Source of the DNA: Sulfurovum sp. AR
Lineage (GTDB): Bacteria > Campylobacterota > Campylobacteria > Campylobacterales > Sulfurovaceae
Direction: 5' to 3'
Length of the DNA: 64,000 bases
NCBI RefSeq assembly: GCF_000296775.1
Contig: NZ_AJLE01000011.1
Location: forward strand, 46,610 to 110,609
Shown: positions 27,975 through 37,811 of the stretch, one piece after another
Layout of the letters: every line of letters starts with the position of its first letter
How positions within the stretch are numbered: the first letter of the stretch is position 1
Made by a program: the position numbers and the translations under genes
Notes under the pieces: generated by a model
Database searches by the model: none
Told to the model about the DNA's origin: nothing
What the model saw: only the letters and a program-made list of their open reading frames with translations

Positions 27975-29295
27975 TGTTTTCTCTTATTAGTAGTAAAGAT
28001 TTACTTTTTAGTATAAAAATTTTTCTTGTTTCCATTAAAAACACATCAAAAACATAAAATGCTATTATAAATGCTATTAATGATGCGTATGCAGCACCGA
28101 CAATACCATATTTCTTAATAAAAAATATATTTAATACAATATTTATTATCAACCCTAGTAAATTTCTATAAAAATTCAACATTGATCTATTTTCATTTAT
28201 AAGCCACCGTCCACTTGAAACACCCAAATAAACAAATATAACTGAAAATATATGTATTGATAAAACAGATGATGCAGCTATAAATTCTTTGCCATATAAT
28301 GTTAAAATTATTAGATCCGCCAAAAAATATACACTTATTGCAAGTATATAAGAAATGGCCGTTAAAAATAAAAATAATTTTTGAATTCTTGTATAATAAA
28401 ATTTTTCTGAAACTTTTTTTGCATTAATTATTGCCGGGAAAAGGGAATTACATATAATAACACCTATACCAAACCACACGGTACTCAATTGTGCAGCAAC
28501 TGCATAATAACCAACTTCTGTAACATTTAGAATCTCTTTTATCATTGTTTGATCAATTTTCATTTGAATTGAATTAATTACTCCTGCAATAATTAAGGGA
28601 GATGAATCCTTTAAAAGCAAAATCGTCATATTTTTTTCAAACTTCCATGATCTTAAAGAAAGATGATTGTGTAAATAAAAATACAAAAATCCCATAGCCA
28701 AAACAAAACTATCAAATACTACCACCCAAGCAAAAGCAATCACCGAAGCTTCATTAAGCAGTAGGATGATTTTGATTATAGTAGAGATAAAAAGACTTAT
28801 GACATTTGCATAAACTACATACTTAGAAAGTACTTTGCTCTGAAAATAAAAATCAATTACATTCAAACTTTGAAATATAGTAGCACTTGCTATAATAAAT
28901 ATCAACATATTTGTATAATGATCATTTGAAGTAAAATTCACAGCGATAGCCAAGAAAAGCAAAACACAAAAAGCACCCATCAACTTAAGTATAAAAGCTG
29001 TTCCTAACAGGACATCCCGTTTACTGTCATCTTTCACAAGTTCCCGTATGACAATTCCATCTAGTCCCAAAGTAGAGATGGCCGTAAAAAGTCCTACAAA
29101 AGATATAGAATAAGACAAAAGTCCAAATTGTTCGGGACCTAAATACCTTGCAACCCATATACCAACAAAAAGCCCCACGATCATTCGTAGTATCTTTTCT
29201 GCAAAAAGCCATGAAGTGTTTTTAAAGTACTTCATAAAACCTTGATGATCTTTGAGAGATTTTAATTTAGTGATCAAAATATCAATTTTTCCCAA
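27964..29295 (-). CDS. Wzx-type polysaccharide flippase
   Basis: This 443-residue protein has about 12-14 hydrophobic helices and the MOP/Wzx start region NTSWLFAEKILRMIVGLFVG, followed by ARYLGPEQFGLLSYS. It would flip the lipid-linked oligosaccharide to the periplasm for PglB. Campylobacter jejuni uses an ABC flippase (PglK) instead, so this cluster uses a different exporter class. It is the first gene of the minus-strand cluster. Confidence 0.92.
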   Translation of the reverse strand: MGKIDILITKLKSLKDHQGFMKYFKNTSWLFAEKILRMIVGLFVGIWVARYLGPEQFGLLSYSISFVGLFTAISTLGLDGIVIRELVKDDSKRDVLLGTAFILKLMGAFCVLLFLAIAVNFTSNDHYTNMLIFIIASATIFQSLNVIDFYFQSKVLSKYVVYANVISLFISTIIKIILLLNEASVIAFAWVVVFDSFVLAMGFLYFYLHNHLSLRSWKFEKNMTILLLKDSSPLIIAGVINSIQMKIDQTMIKEILNVTEVGYYAVAAQLSTVWFGIGVIICNSLFPAIINAKKVSEKFYYTRIQKLFLFLTAISYILAISVYFLADLIILTLYGKEFIAASSVLSIHIFSVIFVYLGVSSGRWLINENRSMLNFYRNLLGLIINIVLNIFFIKKYGIVGAAYASLIAFIIAFYVFDVFLMETRKIFILKSKSLLLIRENNEK

Positions 29296-29457
29296 TTTGG
29301 TAATGTTTGTTATTATTTAAAATGATGCCGGTTACATCACTCAATAGAATATACATCATATCTGAATCTCTATAAAAATAATCATATGTGTTCCCTTTTT
29401 TGTATAAAGAAGTATTATATCCTAAATGCACTAATTCATATAATATTTACATGTTTA

Positions 29458-29466
29458 TGTTATAAT
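29458..29466 (+). promoter_or_regulatory. Extended -10 promoter for the SurA-like gene
   Basis: TGT followed by TATAAT (29461-29466) forms an extended -10 element about 32 bases before the ATG. No clear -35 is at 17 bases, as is common in Campylobacterota. Confidence 0.55.
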
Positions 29467-29497
29467 TTTCCAACTTATTAGGGAAACGAAAAACTAT

Positions 29498-30313
29498 ATG
29501 AAAAAACTTATTCTATTTGGATTGATTACTTTACTGACACTCTCACAGGCTAAAATGGTAGATGCCATTGCAATCATTGTTGAAGGGGAGCCTATCACCA
29601 CGGCAGAGATACGTGCAGTACAACAACAAATGCAGGTTTCTAAGGAGCAAGCCACTGATCTTCTTATCCAGGATCGCTTACAAAAATCAGCGATGAAAGA
29701 TGTACAGATCGCCGAAGCAGATGTCGATGCAAAAATATCAGCGATCGCCGAGCAAAACAATCTTACTGTCCCTAAAATGCAAAAGATCTTGAAAGAACAG
29801 GGTACAACATGGAACAGCTACCGATCAAGCGTCAAAGAGGCAATGAAAAAAGAGAAGTTCTTTCAGGAGAATGTGGTCAGTTCTATCCCTGCTCCAAGTG
29901 AAGATGAACTCAAGCTTTTTTACAGAAACCACCAAGATGAATTTACCATCCCTGCCTCTGTCAGTCTGATCGAATACTCTGCTCCCTCTGACGAGCACAT
30001 AAAGAAATTTCTTCAGACAAAAAATCCAAAAGGTGTCAAAAGCCGTTCTGTGACCAAATTGACAAAAGACCTCAACCCTGCTTTGCTTGGTAGTATTTTA
30101 CAAACACAAAATGGTTCATTTACACGCCCTTTTAATGCAGGAGACCGCTATATCAGCTACAAGGTGCTTTCCAAGAAAGGCAAGGTAAATATGTCTTTTG
30201 AAGCAGCCCAAGGTGCCGTTGCCGCCAAATGGAGACAACAACAGCAAAGCAAAGCGCTGAAAGACTATTTTGAAAAGATTAAAACAAACGCTGATATACA
30301 AGTAATCAGATAA
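29498..30313 (+). CDS. SurA-like periplasmic chaperone/prolyl isomerase
   Basis: This 271-residue protein has a signal peptide (1-18, MKKLILFGLITLLTLSQA), then a SurA N-terminal helical domain starting VDAIAIIVEGEPITTAEI. A divergent parvulin-like region follows (about 150-240, starting IPASVSLIEYSA). It would help outer-membrane protein folding. The parvulin active site looks weak, so chaperone activity may dominate. The ATG is preceded by GGGAAACG. Confidence 0.82.
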   Translation: MKKLILFGLITLLTLSQAKMVDAIAIIVEGEPITTAEIRAVQQQMQVSKEQATDLLIQDRLQKSAMKDVQIAEADVDAKISAIAEQNNLTVPKMQKILKEQGTTWNSYRSSVKEAMKKEKFFQENVVSSIPAPSEDELKLFYRNHQDEFTIPASVSLIEYSAPSDEHIKKFLQTKNPKGVKSRSVTKLTKDLNPALLGSILQTQNGSFTRPFNAGDRYISYKVLSKKGKVNMSFEAAQGAVAAKWRQQQQSKALKDYFEKIKTNADIQVIR

Positions 30314-30340
30314 CATTTTATTTATAAACGAAGGAAGAAC

Positions 30341-30907
30341 ATGGGACTAAAATCCGATAAATGGATACGTGAGAAATCACTGAACGAAGAGATGATCACC
30401 CCTTTTTGTGAAGGGCTGGTAGGAGAAGGAGTGGTCAGTTACGGGCTGAGTTCATACGGGTATGATATTCGAGTTACAGATGAATTTAAGATCTTTACGA
30501 ACATCAATGCAGAAGTGGTGGATCCAAAAGATTTTAACGAGAACAATGTCGTGGACTTCAAAGGAGACGTATGTATCGTACCTCCGAACTCTTTTGCCCT
30601 TGCAAGAACCGTAGAGTACTTTAAAATGCCGAGTGATACTTTGGCGATCTGTCTAGGGAAAAGCACCTATGCACGTTGTGGTATCATCGTCAATGTAACA
30701 CCATTCGAGCCTGGATTTGAAGGGCATATCACGATAGAGATCTCCAACACGACACCTCTACCTGCGAAGATCTATGCCAATGAAGGTATCGCACAGGTAC
30801 TCTTCTTGCAAGGAGATGAACAGTGCGAAACAACGTATAGTGACAGAGCCGGGAAATACCAAAGCCAAACCGGTATCACCCTCCCAAGAATCCTTAAAAA
30901 TAAATAA
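30341..30907 (+). CDS. dcd: dCTP deaminase
   Basis: This 188-residue enzyme converts dCTP to dUTP for dTTP synthesis. Family features are the start [20 protein letters not shown], the [20 protein letters not shown] block with catalytic Glu, and [13 protein letters not shown] at the C-terminus. AAGGAAGAAC precedes the ATG. It follows the SurA-like gene by 27 bases. Confidence 0.97.
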   Translation: MGLKSDKWIREKSLNEEMITPFCEGLVGEGVVSYGLSSYGYDIRVTDEFKIFTNINAEVVDPKDFNENNVVDFKGDVCIVPPNSFALARTVEYFKMPSDTLAICLGKSTYARCGIIVNVTPFEPGFEGHITIEISNTTPLPAKIYANEGIAQVLFLQGDEQCETTYSDRAGKYQSQTGITLPRILKNK

Positions 30908-30914
30908 TTAAAGC

Positions 30915-30943
30915 CCTAGGTAATGGTATACTTATTACCTAGG
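30915..30943. terminator. Hairpin between convergent dcd and asnB
   Basis: A perfect 10-bp stem (CCTAGGTAAT with ATTACCTAGG) around a 9-base loop overlaps the asnB stop codon. On the minus strand a T-rich stretch follows, favouring asnB termination; it may act in both directions. Confidence 0.65.
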
Positions 30944-32735
30944 ATCTACGATTTACCTTTTCCAACCACTTACATAACATATAGAGTGAAAAAAGATGTT
31001 GCTTGAACATTCCCTGTTTCCCTTTCTCCAAATACATTTCAAGTTCACTTTCATTAAAAAGGTTCATTTTTTCTTGTATGCGATGTATGACTTCTAACTC
31101 TCCACTCTCCTGCAGCCATTCCATGTAAGGATAGTTAAACCCTTTTTTCTTACGATCAACGATCTCGTTAGGAAGATATTTTCTAGCAACATTTTTCACT
31201 AGGGCCTTGGAAGGTTTCATCATACGAAGATCAGGCGTACAGGAGAATGCTGTAGCCACCACTTCTTTGTCTAAAAATGGACTTCTTGCCTCGATGCTGT
31301 GTGCCATGCTCATGCGGTCAAGCTTACGCAAAAAGACATTTCCCAGCATCACCTTAAGATCTACAAAACTATACCACTCCATAGGTGAGACACGGCCATA
31401 CTGTTCGAACTCTTCTTTGTAAGGCTCAAGTGCTGCTAAAGAACGATTATCTTTCACATTCATACGCAAAAGCCTGTTTTGCTGAAGGTCGGTGAATATT
31501 TCAGCGGTGGAGCGGAACAGTGTACTCTCTTCAAAAATACGTTTGTACCACTCCCACTCTTTATGCATGGAAAAATGCGATTTAAAATAGTTTTGTAACC
31601 ACCCTTTGAACTCCAGTCCACTAGCCTGTTCAAGAGCATAAAACTCTTTATAGGTTCTGTACCCCATAAAGAGTTCATCACTTCCGTCCCCGGTCAGTAC
31701 CACTTTAAAACCCTCTTTATGGACTTTTTTCATTAAATAGTAAAGGGGTAACATCGCAGGGTCAGCTAAAGGCTCGTCCAAAGAGGAGACCACCTCCTCT
31801 ATGGTTTGCAGGAAATCTGCTTTGCTGAATATGACTTCATGATGGTTGGATTTTATATGTTCTGCTACCACTTTGGCAAAAGGGCGTTCATCATACTTCT
31901 CATACCCCTCATACCCTATACTGAAGGTATCTACCCTTTGTTCCAAAGAAGCTATTGCAGAGATAAGCGAAGAGTCCACGCCTCCGGAAAGAAGACAGGC
32001 GAACTTAACCTCTTTAGGCAAGCGCAGTGCCACAGACTCCAGAAGTGATTTTTCCAATACTTCTACTGCATGCTCTTCGTTCTCTATAACTTGGGTTTTT
32101 CTAAGTGGTGTGTAATACTTTTTTCTTGCTATCCTTTTCCCTTCTAAAGCAAAGGTTAACATCTCCCCCTCATCTACTTGATAAATCTTCTTATCAAAGG
32201 TCTTTGGAGAAAGCGGTGTTTGAAACGAGAGGTATTGTGTCACTATCTCTCTGTTAAGTGTAAGAGGAATGAGAGAATGGATCGCTTTCATTTCACTGGC
32301 AAAGATAAATCGTTGCTCATCCAAAGTGTAATAGATCGGTTTCTTTCCAAAAGGATCACGAAATAACTTGACCTGAGCCTCTTCGATGATAGCAATAGCG
32401 AACATCCCACGAAGATGTGTGACAAAATCATCTCCCCATACCCTATATGCAGTATAGAGGACATCTATCTCACTGGGTTTGTGAAGCTGAAGTTCCTCCG
32501 CCAAGACTTCATAATTATAAATCTCACCGTTAAAAAGTATCTGTAGTCCATCCTGATCGTATATCTGTGTGAGTGTTTTCGTTACATTTGTAATGGCAAG
32601 ACGATGGACGCCAAGAAAACAATGATCTTTAGCAATGATATACTTTGCATCTATCCCCCGATGAGCCAATGTATCAAAAGCCTCTATGGCTTTTTCCTCC
32701 TCATAGGTTCCGATGATCCCAAATATTGCACACAC
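30939..32735 (-). CDS. asnB: Asparagine synthase, glutamine-hydrolysing
   Basis: This 598-residue enzyme makes asparagine from aspartate. The N-terminal class II glutaminase begins MCAIFGIIG with Cys2 as nucleophile and has the LAHRGID and NGEIYNYE segments. The C-terminal synthetase has the ATP loop LLSGGVDSS and GDGSDELFMGYRTYKEF. It lies close to the glycan cluster, where related amidotransferases sometimes modify sugars. Length fits either free asparagine synthesis or such a variant. Confidence 0.93.
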   Translation of the reverse strand: MCAIFGIIGTYEEEKAIEAFDTLAHRGIDAKYIIAKDHCFLGVHRLAITNVTKTLTQIYDQDGLQILFNGEIYNYEVLAEELQLHKPSEIDVLYTAYRVWGDDFVTHLRGMFAIAIIEEAQVKLFRDPFGKKPIYYTLDEQRFIFASEMKAIHSLIPLTLNREIVTQYLSFQTPLSPKTFDKKIYQVDEGEMLTFALEGKRIARKKYYTPLRKTQVIENEEHAVEVLEKSLLESVALRLPKEVKFACLLSGGVDSSLISAIASLEQRVDTFSIGYEGYEKYDERPFAKVVAEHIKSNHHEVIFSKADFLQTIEEVVSSLDEPLADPAMLPLYYLMKKVHKEGFKVVLTGDGSDELFMGYRTYKEFYALEQASGLEFKGWLQNYFKSHFSMHKEWEWYKRIFEESTLFRSTAEIFTDLQQNRLLRMNVKDNRSLAALEPYKEEFEQYGRVSPMEWYSFVDLKVMLGNVFLRKLDRMSMAHSIEARSPFLDKEVVATAFSCTPDLRMMKPSKALVKNVARKYLPNEIVDRKKKGFNYPYMEWLQESGELEVIHRIQEKMNLFNESELEMYLEKGKQGMFKQHLFSLYMLCKWLEKVNRRS

Positions 32736-32799
32736 CTATCGAAGTCCTTCTTGATCGCTTGTTTTCTCAATTATACTTGCTTAAAATAATACTCTTCTC

Positions 32800-32827
32800 T
32801 TGCTTTTACTCTCTTTTGTGTTACAAT
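32800..32827 (+). promoter_or_regulatory. Candidate promoter of topA
   Basis: TTGCTT (32800-32805), a 16-base spacer and TACAAT (32822-32827) lie 32 bases before the topA ATG. TGT just before the -10 strengthens it. Confidence 0.55.
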
Positions 32828-32859
32828 GCCAAAAATTGTTCACTATAAAGTAAGGAAAT

Positions 32860-35058
32860 ATGAAAAACCTAATTATCGTAGAATCACCAGCCAAAGCACG
32901 TACCATTACCAGTTTCTTGAATAAAGACTATAAAGTCATCGCCTCTAAAGGGCATATTCGTGACCTTCCAAAAAGTACTTTTGGTATAACTGTGGATGAT
33001 GAAAACGGTGATCTTGTTCCTAAATACTCCATCCCAAGAGATGCGAACCCCACTGTCAAAGAGTTAAAAAAACTTGCCAAAGAAGCAGAGACAGTATTTA
33101 TCGCAACGGATGAGGACCGTGAAGGTGAGGCGATCGGGTATCATATTGCCAAGGCGATCGGAAGAGAACCTACCGAACTTCCCCGTATCGTCTTTCATGA
33201 GATCACCAAAAATGCTATTCAGCATGCACTTGAAACACCGCGTAAAGTCGATATGGACTCGGTGGATGCACAACAGACAAGAAGACTGCTTGACCGTATC
33301 GTAGGGTACAAACTTTCACCTCTGCTTGCCAGTAAGATCCAAAAAGGACTGAGTGCCGGTAGAGTACAAAGTTCGACACTGAAACTGGTAGTAGATAGAG
33401 AGCGTGAAATTAAAGCGTTCGTCCCTGAAGAGTATTGGACCATCGATGCACTGTTTGAAAAAGACATTGAAGCTTCTATCTATGATTATAACGGTTTGAA
33501 AATAGAGAAACTGACAGTTAAAACGGAAGCAGATGCCACAGAGATCGTTTCATCAGCTAAGAGTGAATCCTTTGTCGTTGCTTCACTTGAGAAGACGAAA
33601 AGAAAGACAAAAACACCACCTCCATTCATGACATCGACCTTGCAGCAGACAGCCTCTACCCAACTGGGATTTTCACCTAAAAAAACGATGATGGTCGCAC
33701 AGAAACTCTATGAAGGGGTGAAAACAGACAAAGGTACGATGGGGGTCATTACCTATATGAGAACCGACTCGCTCAATCTTGCCAAAGAGGCGGTAACTGC
33801 TGCGAGAGAACATATCAAAAACACTTACGGAGACAAATATCTCCCAGCCAAAGCCAAGAACTACGCCACTAAGTCCAAAGGTGCACAAGAAGCCCATGAA
33901 GCGATCCGTCCGACCATGATCGAGTTTGACGGCAAGACTGCGGCTGACTACCTCTCTGTAGATGAACTGAAACTCTATAGACTGATCTACAACCGCTTCT
34001 TAGCCTGTCAGATGACAGAAGCAGAGATGGAATCGCAGACACTCCTCTTCAAGGGAGATAAATGTACCTTCAAAGCAAGTGGCAGAAAACTCCTTTTTGA
34101 CGGGTTCTATAAAGTCACAGGATACACCGACAAAGACAAACTTTTGCCGGAACTGGAAAAAGGTCAAGCGGTAAGTCTGGACAACATCAAGCAGGAGCAA
34201 CATTTTACAGAACCTCCTGCACGATACAATGAAGCAAGTCTCATCAAGAAGCTCGAGTCACTGGGTATCGGTCGTCCAAGTACCTATGCACCTACGGTGA
34301 CCACACTTCAAACACGTAAGTACATTGAAGTAGAGAAAAAACGTATCCACCCTACAGAGGTGGCCTTTACGGTCACAGAGATGCTTGAAAAGCACTTCCC
34401 CGAGATAGTAGACAGCGGATTTACTTCAAATATGGAAGAGACACTCGATGAGATCGCAGAAGGAAACACAGACTGGCAAACGGTTCTAAAAGCATTCTAT
34501 ACACCTTTTTTACACAAGGTAGAAGAGGGGAAGAAAAAGATCAAAAGTCTCAAGGTAGCTGTGCCTACAGGTGAAAAGTGTCCTAAATGCGACTCTGAAC
34601 TTCTCCTGCGTAAAGGGCGGTATGGCGAATTCATTGCATGCAGCAACTTCCCTAAATGCAAATACACCAAAAATCCGGACGGTACAGAAGTAGAAGGGCC
34701 GGAAGAGACGGATGAAAAGTGTGAAAAATGCGGTTCGATGATGGTCATCAAAAACTCTAAAAGAGGAAAATTCCTTGCCTGCTCCGCTTACCCGAAATGT
34801 AAAAATGCAAAGTCTCTTGAACCGGCAAGGGAACTCACAGTTCCCTGCCCGGAATGTGGAGGAAAACTCCAGGAAAGAGAAGGGAAAAGAGGTAAATTCT
34901 TTGGCTGTGTGAACTATCCGAAATGTAAATTCATCGCCAATTTTGAGCCTGTAGACAAAAAATGTTCGGAGTGTGGATATACTATGGGGATCAAACATCT
35001 CAAAAGCGGTGATGTCTATGAATGCTTTAAATGTAAACATAAAGAGGAGGCAAAGTAA
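32860..35058 (+). CDS. topA: DNA topoisomerase I
   Basis: This 732-residue type IA topoisomerase relaxes negative supercoils. The TOPRIM part starts LIIVESPAKARTI and includes ATDEDREGEAI (acidic metal triad). The active-site Tyr299 is in GVITYMRTDS. Four Cys4 zinc ribbons sit at the C-terminus (CPKCDS, CEKCGS, CPECGG, CSECGY). The stop overlaps the bioB start by one base (TAATG). Confidence 0.98.
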   Translation: MKNLIIVESPAKARTITSFLNKDYKVIASKGHIRDLPKSTFGITVDDENGDLVPKYSIPRDANPTVKELKKLAKEAETVFIATDEDREGEAIGYHIAKAIGREPTELPRIVFHEITKNAIQHALETPRKVDMDSVDAQQTRRLLDRIVGYKLSPLLASKIQKGLSAGRVQSSTLKLVVDREREIKAFVPEEYWTIDALFEKDIEASIYDYNGLKIEKLTVKTEADATEIVSSAKSESFVVASLEKTKRKTKTPPPFMTSTLQQTASTQLGFSPKKTMMVAQKLYEGVKTDKGTMGVITYMRTDSLNLAKEAVTAAREHIKNTYGDKYLPAKAKNYATKSKGAQEAHEAIRPTMIEFDGKTAADYLSVDELKLYRLIYNRFLACQMTEAEMESQTLLFKGDKCTFKASGRKLLFDGFYKVTGYTDKDKLLPELEKGQAVSLDNIKQEQHFTEPPARYNEASLIKKLESLGIGRPSTYAPTVTTLQTRKYIEVEKKRIHPTEVAFTVTEMLEKHFPEIVDSGFTSNMEETLDEIAEGNTDWQTVLKAFYTPFLHKVEEGKKKIKSLKVAVPTGEKCPKCDSELLLRKGRYGEFIACSNFPKCKYTKNPDGTEVEGPEETDEKCEKCGSMMVIKNSKRGKFLACSAYPKCKNAKSLEPARELTVPCPECGGKLQEREGKRGKFFGCVNYPKCKFIANFEPVDKKCSECGYTMGIKHLKSGDVYECFKCKHKEEAK

Positions 35059-35918
35059 TGTCTAGCCCTAAACAACAAATATTTTTATGTGCGATCAACA
35101 ACATCCTTAGCGGTACCTGTAAAGAAGACTGTAAATTCTGTACCCAAAGTGTCAGATATCATGCAGATATTGAACGCTACAGCTACAAAGATATAGGACA
35201 AATTGTCTCTGAAGCAAAAGCGGCAAAAGCCAATGGTGCTTTGGGCTACTGTCTGGTTACTGCCGGTAAAGGACTGGATGATAAAAAAGTAGATTTTGTT
35301 GCACGTGCTGCACAGGCGGTCAAAGCCGCAGTCAAAGACCTCAACCTTATCGCATGCAATGGTACAGCCAGCAAAGAGCAGCTTCGCTACCTGAAGCAGC
35401 ATGGTATCGATAGCTACAACCATAACCTTGAAACCTCTGAACGTTATTATGCGGATATCTGTACCACCCATGCCTGGAGTGAACGTTATGAGACCTGCGA
35501 AAATGTAAAATCTGTAGGTTTGGCACTCTGTTCTGGAGGGATCTTCGGTATGGGAGAAACCAAGGAAGACAGAGATGCCCTTCTCAATGCAATCGCATCT
35601 CTCAGCCCGGAATCAACACCGCTCAACTTCTATCATCCTAATCCTGCACTTCCTATCAAAACAAGAAACATAGAACTGGATGAAGCTGTAGCAATTATCA
35701 AAAAAGCACGTGCACTTCTAGGAGAAGATAAACTTCTTATGGTAGCAGGTGGCCGTGAACTTCTCTTTAACGGAAAAGAAAATCTCATGTTCGAATCGGG
35801 TGCAAATGCGATGGTGATAGGGAATTATTTAACCACTAAAGGTATTGAAGCAAGCAGTGATCAAGAGATGCTCGATAGACTTGGCTACAAGGTAGCAACA
35901 AGCTGTGATACACACTAA
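35058..35918 (+). CDS. bioB: Biotin synthase
   Basis: This 286-residue radical SAM enzyme converts dethiobiotin to biotin. It has the motif Cys-x3-Cys-x2-Cys in GTCKEDCKFCTQS, then YNHNLETSERYY and LPIKTRNIELDEAV. It is shorter than the usual 320-350 residues, as other Campylobacterota versions are. It overlaps topA upstream and the antiporter gene downstream. Confidence 0.93.
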   Translation: MSSPKQQIFLCAINNILSGTCKEDCKFCTQSVRYHADIERYSYKDIGQIVSEAKAAKANGALGYCLVTAGKGLDDKKVDFVARAAQAVKAAVKDLNLIACNGTASKEQLRYLKQHGIDSYNHNLETSERYYADICTTHAWSERYETCENVKSVGLALCSGGIFGMGETKEDRDALLNAIASLSPESTPLNFYHPNPALPIKTRNIELDEAVAIIKKARALLGEDKLLMVAGGRELLFNGKENLMFESGANAMVIGNYLTTKGIEASSDQEMLDRLGYKVATSCDTH

Positions 35919-37083
35919 CATCGTCCATATACTCACACTATCACTGCTCATATGGGGAAGCCCTTTTGTTGCCAAGTTTTTACGTTTACCTATGCCTCCT
36001 GTGGAGATCATATTAGGCTCTATTGTTGCCTATTTTGGATTGGTGGGTCATAACCCATATTTCACCCTCATTGCAGAGGTCGGATTTCTCTATCTTATGT
36101 TCTTGGCTGGGATGGAAGTCGATCTGAAACAGATCACAAAAAGCCCTAAAAGTGTGATACAGAGGTCCATGCTATTCCTCTTCTTCATGGTCGTTTTTTC
36201 TATGATCTTTGGTTTTATCTTTGATCTAAATACGATTGTCATTATCTCTATGCCACTGATATCCATAGGTTTGTTAGCTTCTTTATCCAAAGTCTACGGG
36301 AAAGAGGAATCATGGATACGTTTAGCTTTTATCGCTGGTGTTCTGGGAGAGATCTTAAGTATTGCCGCACTGACCATCTTCGATGCATACATTACTACGG
36401 GGTCACCTATAGAACTTATTCTTAAAGTCGGTTACCTTCTTTTGTTCATCTTTGTTGTCTATATACTCTATAGAATGTTCAACCTGCTCTTTTGGTGGTA
36501 CCCGGAACTCAAAAGCATTTTGGTTCCAAAGTTGGACACTTCCGCACAAGACATACGTCTCTCCATGGCCCTGTTCTTTATCATGATCGCTGTCATGCTG
36601 TCGCTCGAACTGGAAGTTGCCTTGGGTGCATTTATCGCTGGAATAGCGATCTCTGCCTTCTTCCATCATGAGAAAGAACTTGAAGAAAAAATGTCCAGTC
36701 TAGGCTTCGGTTTCCTGGTACCTCTCTTCTTTATCCATGTCGGTGCATCCTTTGATCTGAAGGCACTTCTTCTGGAGGGCGTTGTTCCCGGCGCTCTGCT
36801 AATTACGGTCTTGATGATTGTTGCTAGATTATTTGCTGCGATTGTATTGAGAGGGATTCATGGTAGTTCGAAGGATGCTATACTTATAGGACTTTCTCTC
36901 TCTATGCCATTGACCCTTCTTGTTGCTGTTGCAACCATTGGGTATGACACAAAGTTATTAGACCAGTTGACCTATTATCAGCTGATCTTAGCCAGTATCT
37001 TTGAAATATTGATCTCTATGACGATCATTAAAGCTATACAGGTGAGGAATCGTTCTAATGAAAAAGAGAGCAATAAGGATTAA
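35905..37083 (+). CDS. CPA2-family cation:proton antiporter
   Basis: This 392-residue membrane protein has about 12 hydrophobic helices and no C-terminal TrkA domain. Family signs are GFLYLMFLAGMEVDL and EVALGAFIAGIAIS, then a FFIHVGASFDL segment, as in Kef/NapA-type Na+ or K+/H+ exchangers. Start is a GTG inside the bioB end, a 14-base overlap. Ion specificity cannot be told. Confidence 0.9.
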   Translation: MIHTNIVHILTLSLLIWGSPFVAKFLRLPMPPVEIILGSIVAYFGLVGHNPYFTLIAEVGFLYLMFLAGMEVDLKQITKSPKSVIQRSMLFLFFMVVFSMIFGFIFDLNTIVIISMPLISIGLLASLSKVYGKEESWIRLAFIAGVLGEILSIAALTIFDAYITTGSPIELILKVGYLLLFIFVVYILYRMFNLLFWWYPELKSILVPKLDTSAQDIRLSMALFFIMIAVMLSLELEVALGAFIAGIAISAFFHHEKELEEKMSSLGFGFLVPLFFIHVGASFDLKALLLEGVVPGALLITVLMIVARLFAAIVLRGIHGSSKDAILIGLSLSMPLTLLVAVATIGYDTKLLDQLTYYQLILASIFEILISMTIIKAIQVRNRSNEKESNKD

Positions 37084-37097
37084 AAGAGCAGAAAAGC

Positions 37098-37808
37098 TTA
37101 CTCAGCATCTGCCTTTCTCATCTCTTGTACTGCTTCCCAATACTGCTTATCTGCAGCCTCTTTTGCTGCTCTCTTTTCTGCATCCACATCAATATCTACA
37201 CCCTTCGATGCACTTGCAACCTTTTTTGCCGCTGCTTCTTTTTCAGCTAATGCTTTTTCTGCTGCTCTAGCTTCCGCAGCTATCTTTTCTAATTCCGCTT
37301 TTTGTTGTGCTTCTTTGGCAAGCTTCTCAGCTCTTTTTCTTTCGTACGCTTCTACTTCTCGTTGCTCTTGTTCCGCTTGTGCTTTTGCTTTTTTTAACTC
37401 TTCTTCTTTAGCAGCGATCTCAGCTAATAGTACTTCTTCTTTTTGAGCCTCTGCCTCTTCTGCTTTTTTCGCTTCAAGTGCTTCTGCTTTTTCTGCTTCT
37501 TCTTTCTTCTTCGCTTCATCCATAGCTTTTTGGCGGATTACCTCTGCTTTATCCTCTTCAGACTCGCTGACCTCTTCTACTGAGATTTCTTCTTCCCCTG
37601 CTGCGTCTTCTTCTACAGTTGCATCTTCTTCTCCAGCTTCAGGAGTATCAATCGTATCTTCTTCCTCATCAGCGAACTCATCATCTGAACCTGCTGCATC
37701 TCTCAGATCTGAAAGAAATGAATGTGTTGCTATATCAATATCTCTAAAACCTGATGCGTTTGCACTCATAAATAATACCGCCATTACTGCCCATAGATAC
37801 TTTTTCAT
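37098..37808 (-). CDS. Exported acidic coiled-coil protein, unknown
   Basis: This 236-residue protein has a signal peptide (about 1-19), an acidic low-complexity stretch rich in Glu/Asp/Ala (about 40-90) and a long Ala/Glu/Lys/Gln coiled coil (about 90-215). It is TolA-like in composition only. It lies 3 bases after the ftsB-like gene, in the slot where Campylobacter jejuni carries CgpA, a periplasmic AMIN-domain glycoprotein. I see no AMIN domain here. Confidence 0.75.
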   Translation of the reverse strand: MKKYLWAVMAVLFMSANASGFRDIDIATHSFLSDLRDAAGSDDEFADEEEDTIDTPEAGEEDATVEEDAAGEEEISVEEVSESEEDKAEVIRQKAMDEAKKKEEAEKAEALEAKKAEEAEAQKEEVLLAEIAAKEEELKKAKAQAEQEQREVEAYERKRAEKLAKEAQQKAELEKIAAEARAAEKALAEKEAAAKKVASASKGVDIDVDAEKRAAKEAADKQYWEAVQEMRKADAE

Positions 37809-37811
37809 ACT

